Below, piece by piece: positions 59,253 to 64,000 of a DNA stretch of 64,000 bases. Source of the stretch: Candidatus Schekmanbacteria bacterium (lineage in GTDB: Bacteria; CSSED10-310; JACPHN01); contig JACPHN010000126.1 in NCBI GenBank assembly GCA_016188575.1, forward strand, positions 14,105 through 78,104, read 5' to 3'. How positions within the stretch are numbered: the stretch's first letter is position 1; each line of letters starts with the position of its first letter. Both the position numbers and the translations under genes were made by a program. Below the pieces are notes generated by a model. The model had not been told where the DNA came from. It searched no databases and saw nothing but the letters and a program-made list of their open reading frames with translations.

Positions 59253-60735
59253 CTGTGGTCATCTCCTTTCTCGTCACGGTGGCTTCGACCCGGCCATCTG
59301 CGATCATCACGTCCAGGGCGTCGCCGACCGAAACGATGCTGACCGAGTGCACGATGGTTCCGTCTTCCCGCTTGCGTGCCACAGCGTATCCTCTACTGAG
59401 TACCGCAAGCGGACTGAGCAGGTCAAGGCTCTGAGCGACGTTGATGGTTCGGCCATTGGAGTTGCGCACGACGGTGCGCATGGCGGCGACCAGACGCCGC
59501 CCCGCGGTCTGCAGCCGGAGGCGCTCTTGCTGCATCCGCGGCCCGGGAGCGACAGCGTGCAGCCGGGTTTCGGCGCCGGCGAGCCGATGGCGGCTGCGGA
59601 GCGAAAACGCCGAACGCGCGAGCTCCAGGCGGCGCAGCATGGCGCGATGCGTGCGCGCGGCCTCCTGCACGCGCCGTTTTGGGTTCATGGATTCCAGACG
59701 ACGCTCCAGCTCGTCGGCGCGCTGATTTTGCAACGCCAGGCGGGAGCGGGCCTCGCGAATCAGCCGCTGACCCGCGGCGAGTAGTCGCGTCGTCTCGCCG
59801 CTCTCCCGGTTTTGCATCTCGCGGGCGAGCCGGTGCTCCAGGGCGTCGAGCCGCCGCTCCGCTTCACCCAGGCGGCCGCGGATTTCGCGCCCAATGGACT
59901 GCTCGAGGCGCGCGATCGTCGCAAGCAAGTCGGCTCTGGATTCACTGACGAGCTCGGCGGCTGCCGACGGCGTCGGGGCCCGCAGATCGGCGACGTAGTC
60001 GGCGATCGTGAAATCGCGCTCGTGGCCGACGGCGCTCACCACGGGGATGCGGGAAGCGGCAATGGCGCGGGCGACAGGCTCCTCGTTGAAGGCCCAGAGG
60101 TCCTCCAGTGAACCCCCGCCGCGGCCCACAATCAACACATCGGCCTCGCTCAGACGATTCATCTCGCGAATGGCGCGGGCGATCTCCAGCGCCGCCCCCT
60201 GCCCCTGGACGCGGACCGGGAAGAGGAGGACGGAAATCCCGGCGTGACGGCGTTCGAGCACATTGAGGATGTCGCGAATCGCGGCGCCGGTATCCGAGGT
60301 GACCACGCCCACGACCCGCGGGTACGAAGGCAGCGGTCGCTTGCGCTCGAGATCAAAGAGGCCCTCCTGGGCCAGGCGGCTCTTCAGCCGCTCGAATGCC
60401 GCCCGCAGCGCCCCCTCCCCGTAAGGCGCCAGGTTCCGGACGAGCAACTGATAGTCGCCCCGCGGCGCATAAACGCTGATGCCGCCGTGGGCGATCACCT
60501 GGTTGCCGTTATCGAGTTGAAAGGACAAGGTCTGGGCGGCCCCCCGAAACATGACGGCGCGCACCTGCGCCTCGGCGTCCTTGAGGACGAAGTAGAGGTG
60601 ACCGGATCGCGGAACCGTCAGGTTGCTGACCTCACCGCAGACGGAAACGCTTGGAAAGGCGGATTCCAGATCCCGCTTGATCATCTGAGTGAGCTCTGAG
60701 ACCGCAAGCCACTTGGGTCCCGGGTCGATCGTCAT
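59239..60735 (-). CDS. xseA: Exodeoxyribonuclease VII large subunit
   Basis: A 498-residue subunit. The N-terminal OB-fold starts LAVSELTQMIKRDLESAFPSV and continues CGEVSNLTVPRSGHLYFVLKD. The catalytic core has VVGVVTSDTGAAIRDILNVL, the VLIVGRGGGSLEDLWAFNEE motif near 215, and SAVGHERDFTIADYVADLRAPTPSAAAEL. A long coiled coil follows, and the small C-terminal segment has the usual LSRGYAVARK. It degrades single-stranded DNA from both ends. Next upstream is rny, after 61 bp. Confidence 0.97.
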   Translation of the reverse strand: MTIDPGPKWLAVSELTQMIKRDLESAFPSVSVCGEVSNLTVPRSGHLYFVLKDAEAQVRAVMFRGAAQTLSFQLDNGNQVIAHGGISVYAPRGDYQLLVRNLAPYGEGALRAAFERLKSRLAQEGLFDLERKRPLPSYPRVVGVVTSDTGAAIRDILNVLERRHAGISVLLFPVRVQGQGAALEIARAIREMNRLSEADVLIVGRGGGSLEDLWAFNEEPVARAIAASRIPVVSAVGHERDFTIADYVADLRAPTPSAAAELVSESRADLLATIARLEQSIGREIRGRLGEAERRLDALEHRLAREMQNRESGETTRLLAAGQRLIREARSRLALQNQRADELERRLESMNPKRRVQEAARTHRAMLRRLELARSAFSLRSRHRLAGAETRLHAVAPGPRMQQERLRLQTAGRRLVAAMRTVVRNSNGRTINVAQSLDLLSPLAVLSRGYAVARKREDGTIVHSVSIVSVGDALDVMIADGRVEATVTRKEMTTDAGI

Positions 60736-60796
60736 GTCACAGCTCCGCTGGCTTCCGAGGTGCCAAGGCCAGTGTGGAGGCTACCGATTGCCCTAT

Positions 60797-62383
60797 CTAG
60801 CGCGCATATTCTACGGCCCGAGTCTCGCGGATCACGGTGACCTTGATTTCGCCCGGATATTGGAGCTGTTTCTCGATATCCTTGGCGAGATCTCTTGAAA
60901 GAGCGACCATCTCGGCGTCGCTGCACTTGCTAGGCTCGACGATGACGCGCAGCTCCCGGCCGGCCTGGATCGCGTGAGCGTTGACGACGGCAGCGTGCTG
61001 GGAAGCGATCTTCTCGAGTTGCTCAAGGCGCTTGACGTAGGTTTCGAGGGCTTCCCGGCGAGCGCCGGGACGCGCGGCGCTGAGCGCATCAGCGGCCTGC
61101 ACCAGGACTCCGTAGATGGTCCCCGGAGAGCGATCGTGATGCGCCTCCACAGCGGCGATGACGTTTTCGTCCTCGCCGCATCGGCGCAGGATCTCGGCGC
61201 TCGCCGCGGCGTGGTTGGCCTGCTGGTCACTTTCGGCGGCCTTTCCGAGGTCGTGGAAGAGGCCGGCGCGCTTGGCGATCACGCAGTCCAGGCCGAGCTC
61301 GCCCGCCATGTGCTCGCAGAGAGAAGCGACTTCGAGGGAATGCTTGAGCACGTTTTGGCCGTAGCTGGTGCGAAAGCAGAGGCGCCCGAGGGCCTCCTTG
61401 ATCTTGGGATGGACGCTCTGGATGCCGGACTCCAGGCAGGCCTCGTCGCCCGCCTTGCGGATTGCGGCTTCCACTTCCTTGGTCGACTTGGCGACGACTT
61501 CTTCGATCGTGGTGGGGTGAATGCGGCCGTCCTGGATGAGCTTCTGTAACGCGCGGGCGGCGATTTCGCGCCGGACCGGGTTGAAGGCGCTTACGGTGAC
61601 GGACTCGGGGGTGTCGTCGATGATGAGGTTGACGCCGGTGGCGAGCTCGAGGGCTCTGATATTGCGGCCCTGGCGGCCGATGATCCGCCCTTTCATGTCG
61701 TCATTGGGCAGATCGACCACGGTCACCGTGCTCTCGGCGATGTGGTCCGCGGCGTAGCGCTGAATCGCCGTGGTCATGATGCGGCGCGCCTCGATTTCCG
61801 CGTTTTCCTGAGCGGCTTCAATGACGCGCTTGGTGAGCAGGGCCGCGTCCTGACGGACCTCTCCTTCCATCTTGGCCAGCAGCTCATCCTTTGCTTGCTG
61901 GCAGGTCATCGCCGCGACTTGCTCGAGGAGCTCAACCTGCTTGATACGGTTCGCCTCGGCTTCTTGCCAGGCGGCTTCCACATCCGTTTCCCGGCGGCGC
62001 ACCCGTTTTCGCATCTTGCCGAGGTTTTCTTCGCGTTCCTGCAGACCGGTGGCGCGCACTTCGATCTGCTCCTCGCGTTTGGTCAGTCGGCGCTCTTGCT
62101 CCACGATCTCGTTGCGCCGTTCCCGCAGCTCCTGAGACTGCTCGCTCCACTGCTGTTCGGCGTTTTCCTTGGCCTCGAGCAGAAGCTGAGCCTTGTGGGC
62201 CTCCGCCTCTTTGGAAGCAACCTCCCGAATGGTTCGTGCGTCGCTTTCGGCGATGAGTAGCTCGGCGGCCGCACGTCTTCTAGTCGTGGTTGTGGCGGCC
62301 GCGTAACCGGCGGCAGCACCGATTGCAAAGCCGAGAATGCTCCAGATCATGATGGCCGTGCCCAATTCGTTCACGATGTTCAT
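60797..62383 (-). CDS. rny: Ribonuclease Y
   Basis: A 528-residue membrane-anchored endoribonuclease that starts mRNA decay. The N-terminal helix (MIWSILGFAIGAAAGYAA) is followed by a long coiled coil (about 35-215). A KH domain lies near 220-280 (PNDDMKGRIIGRQGRNIRAL), and an HD domain starts SYGQNVLKHSLEVASL with the pair in GLFHDLGKA near 375-380. The C-terminal domain ends VIRETRAVEYAR as expected. Two possible starts exist (62383 or the ATG 11 codons later). The 6S RNA gene precedes it. Confidence 0.97.
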   Translation of the reverse strand: MNIVNELGTAIMIWSILGFAIGAAAGYAAATTTTRRRAAAELLIAESDARTIREVASKEAEAHKAQLLLEAKENAEQQWSEQSQELRERRNEIVEQERRLTKREEQIEVRATGLQEREENLGKMRKRVRRRETDVEAAWQEAEANRIKQVELLEQVAAMTCQQAKDELLAKMEGEVRQDAALLTKRVIEAAQENAEIEARRIMTTAIQRYAADHIAESTVTVVDLPNDDMKGRIIGRQGRNIRALELATGVNLIIDDTPESVTVSAFNPVRREIAARALQKLIQDGRIHPTTIEEVVAKSTKEVEAAIRKAGDEACLESGIQSVHPKIKEALGRLCFRTSYGQNVLKHSLEVASLCEHMAGELGLDCVIAKRAGLFHDLGKAAESDQQANHAAASAEILRRCGEDENVIAAVEAHHDRSPGTIYGVLVQAADALSAARPGARREALETYVKRLEQLEKIASQHAAVVNAHAIQAGRELRVIVEPSKCSDAEMVALSRDLAKDIEKQLQYPGEIKVTVIRETRAVEYAR

Positions 62384-62425
62384 GCGCAGGGCTCGTGGGG
62401 AGCAACAGAACCACCTGGCGCATGA

Positions 62426-62606
62426 ACGATCCGTTGGCGCGTCGCACTACATGCCCGGAAGCGTACGCTATGAGCGGCGGCGATGTCGCTCGCCACCTTT
62501 GCTCATTGGGCTGCGAACAGGACAATCTATCGAATCGACCCCGCTCTCTACACCCCCTTTTCGCATTCACGCGAGGCGCGGGATCGCACTAGTCTCAACG
62601 GATCGT
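62426..62606 (-). ncRNA. ssrS: 6S RNA candidate
   Basis: Between zapA and rny, the minus strand carries ACGATCCGTTG (62606-62596) and its exact complement CAACGGATCGT (62436-62426), an 11-bp closing stem 181 nt apart, the normal size of 6S RNA. Further pairing on the inside is available, including a strong hairpin ATGAGC-AAA-GGTGGCGA...TCGCCGCC-GCTCAT in the 3' half. Location next to zapA is the conserved position of ssrS in many proteobacteria. The central bubble sequence could not be verified by eye. Confidence 0.65.
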
Positions 62607-62655
62607 GCGGCTCCAGAGGCGATTCCGCCCTGGCCCGACGGCGCGTGGCCGTCTT

Positions 62656-63075
62656 TCACTCCTCCTGACCTTCCAGTTGTTGCTCCAGTATTTCTTCTAC
62701 TCGCCGTACAGCGTCGGCGATGTCGCTCTGCAGTTGTTGGTGAGCACCCCTGAGCTGCATGAGCTCCCCGGCGATTTTCATCGCCGCCAAGATGGCCACG
62801 CGCTCGGTCGACAGCCTTGGTGTCGCCTGATTGGCCTCGCGCATCTTGCCATCGACATATTCGGCCACCTTGCGGACGACTTCCGGCTCGGTATTGCCGC
62901 GCACGACGAATTCTTGCGAAAAAATCCGCACCCGCACGCGGCTGCCGCCACTGGTCGTCGGGCGCGACTCCGATGACGGCAAGGACAGCCGGGGAGTGTC
63001 CCCCTGACGGGGTTGCCGTTGCGCCCGGACATGGGAGCGTTCCGGGGCGGTGAGTTGCGGACCTTCGACAGCCAC
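62656..63075 (-). CDS. zapA: Cell-division protein ZapA
   Basis: A 139-residue FtsZ-ring associated protein. I favour the GTG at 63075, preceded by GGGAGAG and placed just after the upstream stop; an ATG at 63096 would overlap the preceding gene by 19 bp. Residues about 50-139 are the ZapA domain: RVRVRIFSQEFVVRGN, EVVRKVAEYVDGKM, and TERVAILAAMKIAGEL followed by a C-terminal coiled coil (RRVEEILEQQLEGQEE). The first 45 residues are a less conserved extension. Confidence 0.9.
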   Translation of the reverse strand: MAVEGPQLTAPERSHVRAQRQPRQGDTPRLSLPSSESRPTTSGGSRVRVRIFSQEFVVRGNTEPEVVRKVAEYVDGKMREANQATPRLSTERVAILAAMKIAGELMQLRGAHQQLQSDIADAVRRVEEILEQQLEGQEE

Positions 63076-63077
63076 GA

Positions 63078-63491
63078 CTACTCTCCCTGATGCCATAAGG
63101 CGTCGAGCTTTTCGAGATGCTCGGCGACACGGCCCAAGCGTTCTCTGATCTCGTGCCGCTCGTTCTCCAGATACGCTACGCGCTCGCGTGCCGCCTGCAG
63201 TGAGCCGGTCAGCTCGGCGCACTGAGTGTCCAGAGCCTCGCGCTCCGCGCGGAGCTTTTCGACGTCTTCCTTCGCGCGCTCCAGGGACTCGAGCGATTTC
63301 GTGGCCTCGCTGCGATAGTGCCGCAGACGCCCACCGAGGCGTCCAACTGACTTCTCGAAGCGTCCGAGCAGCGCGACCAGTCCTTCTGCCGCTTCATCTC
63401 CCGCCGCCACCGCATCCATCGCCTCAGGCGCTGGCGCGTCCGCTTCGGGCTCAACTGCCGCCGCCGCCTCAATAGGCTCATTCCCACTCAT
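63078..63491 (-). CDS. Coiled-coil protein, ZapB-like
   Basis: A 137-residue protein (start ATG 63491, MSGNEPIEAA; a further ATG lies nine codons upstream). The first 40 residues are Ala/Glu/Pro-rich. Residues about 45-130 form a continuous coiled coil (ESLERAKEDVEKLRAEREAL, ERVAYLENERHEIRERLGRV). A small coiled-coil gene directly before zapA is common and is often called zapB-like. It may act with ZapA in FtsZ ring assembly; that is by position only. Confidence 0.8.
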   Translation of the reverse strand: MSGNEPIEAAAAVEPEADAPAPEAMDAVAAGDEAAEGLVALLGRFEKSVGRLGGRLRHYRSEATKSLESLERAKEDVEKLRAEREALDTQCAELTGSLQAARERVAYLENERHEIRERLGRVAEHLEKLDALWHQGE

Positions 63492-63674
63492 GGCACACTC
63501 CCGTAACCCGCTCACCACTCGCTAGCGACTCTACCACCGGCGCCGTACGATTGCAAAGAACGGCGCCTTCCCTGAATCCGCCGCCTGGATGGCGTCCCAC
63601 GCTGGCTCAAGATCACGTCGCAAAGCGATAGTTCGATCGGAGTGAACCGCTGCAAATCCGCGCGTAGAGTCGAG

Positions 63675-64000
63675 TGGGGACACCACCCGGGCGAGAACCT
63701 CGACAAGGTCCTCGCCCAGCGTCGCGAGGAGCTGCCGCCGCCGATCCAGATGAACGACGCGGGTTCGTGCAACAGCTCCCCCGCTGGCATCGAGACCATC
63801 GTTGCCAACTGCATGGCGCACGCGCGGCGCCACTTCGTCGACGTCGCCACGAGCTTCCCCGACGAGGTGCGTCACGTGCTCGAGGTGCTGCGCGAGGTCT
63901 ACCGGTACGATGACGAAGCGAAAGCGGCCCGCATGTCGCCCGCGCAGCGTCTGACCTACCACCGAGAGAACAGCAAGCCGCTGATGGAAGGCCTGAAAAA
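63675..64000 (+). pseudogene. IS66-family transposase (TnpC) fragment, runs off right edge
   Basis: A plus-strand frame from about 63675 to the window end reads as the middle of IS66 TnpC transposases: HHPGENLDKVLAQRREELPP, PIQMNDAGSCNSSPAGIE, TIVANCMAHARRHFVDVA, SFPDEVRHVLEVLREVYRYD, and MSPAQRLTYHRENSKPLME. Recognisable sequence begins abruptly with no N-terminal half and no start codon, so this is a truncated copy rather than an intact transposase gene. What follows lies outside the window. The junction is about 180 bp upstream of the zapB-like start. Confidence 0.85.

Noticed and set aside
63531-63962. Minus-strand open frame of 143 codons near the right edge
   Set aside because: It is the antisense of a recognisable IS66 transposase fragment.
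1-64000. CRISPR arrays, prophage or conjugation modules
   Set aside because: No regularly spaced direct repeats, phage structural genes or transfer genes were seen in the window.

Overview
The window comes from a high-GC Gram-negative bacterium, most likely a deltaproteobacterium-like lineage (Myxococcota, Desulfobacterota or a related uncultured group). The clues are Ser/Thr kinases with TPR tails, PatA-type DUF4388 proteins, many TPR and HEAT proteins, a multihaem cytochrome/FeS/NrfD membrane complex, a beta-barrel outer membrane protein, lipoboxes and Tat signals, and the order zapA - 6S RNA - rny - xseA - xseB - tlyA - nadK. This placement is an inference; there is no rRNA here to confirm it.

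Layout. 0-6 kb: a GAF-domain regulator running off the left edge behind a Ser/Thr kinase, a flavin amine oxidase, a small lipoprotein and an isoprenylcysteine methyltransferase-like protein. 6-7.3 kb: a gene-poor stretch with a 14-bp inverted-repeat element touching the end of a GNAT acetyltransferase gene. 7.6-12.2 kb: the most interesting locus. It is a minus-strand cluster of a Ro60-like helical-repeat/VWA protein, a coiled-coil protein of unknown function, a JAB/JAMM peptidase, a ubiquitin-like protein and a ThiF/E1-like enzyme. A tRNA-like RNA with a 56-nt insertion at the anticodon loop (a Y-RNA candidate) and a second structured RNA precede it. 12.3-17.5 kb: FHA protein, subtilisin-like protease, exonuclease III and a polytopic membrane protein. 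17.5-21 kb: a cytochrome c / NrfD / FeS / tetrahaem cytochrome complex. 21-27 kb: a ClpA-like double AAA+ protein with TPRs, an unannotated 49-residue membrane protein, a diiron ferritin-like protein and a HEAT-repeat protein. 27.2-29.2 kb: a Fic gene with an internal deletion, tmRNA and smpB. 29.2-35 kb: two SPFH proteins, a DUF4388 protein and a TPR membrane protein. 35.2-41.6 kb: alanine dehydrogenase, lipoate ligase-like protein, tryptophanase, a flippase-like membrane protein, and small enzymes. 41.8-47.7 kb: a haem-copper-oxidase-like subunit, an SDR, an outer membrane barrel, a lipase-like hydrolase and a secreted endonuclease I. 47.8-49.2 kb: tRNA-Trp followed by decayed sequence with an Rhs remnant. 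49.3-53.3 kb: a phosphate-type binding protein, a chemoreceptor and a secreted protein. 53.6-63.5 kb: a long minus-strand housekeeping block (zapB-like, zapA, 6S RNA, rny, xseA, xseB, tlyA, nadK, two TPR proteins, MFS transporter). The right edge enters an IS66 transposase fragment.

How genes work together. tmRNA and SmpB are adjacent and form the ribosome-rescue pair. Tryptophanase makes pyruvate and ammonia, which alanine dehydrogenase next door can convert to alanine. The cytochrome/FeS/NrfD genes overlap or abut and probably build one quinol-linked membrane complex. In the 7.6-12.2 kb locus an E1-like enzyme, a beta-grasp protein and a deconjugating peptidase sit in one transcription unit with a Ro60-type RNA-binding protein and a tRNA-mimic RNA. 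That suggests protein modification coupled to RNA surveillance or stress; the link is inference.
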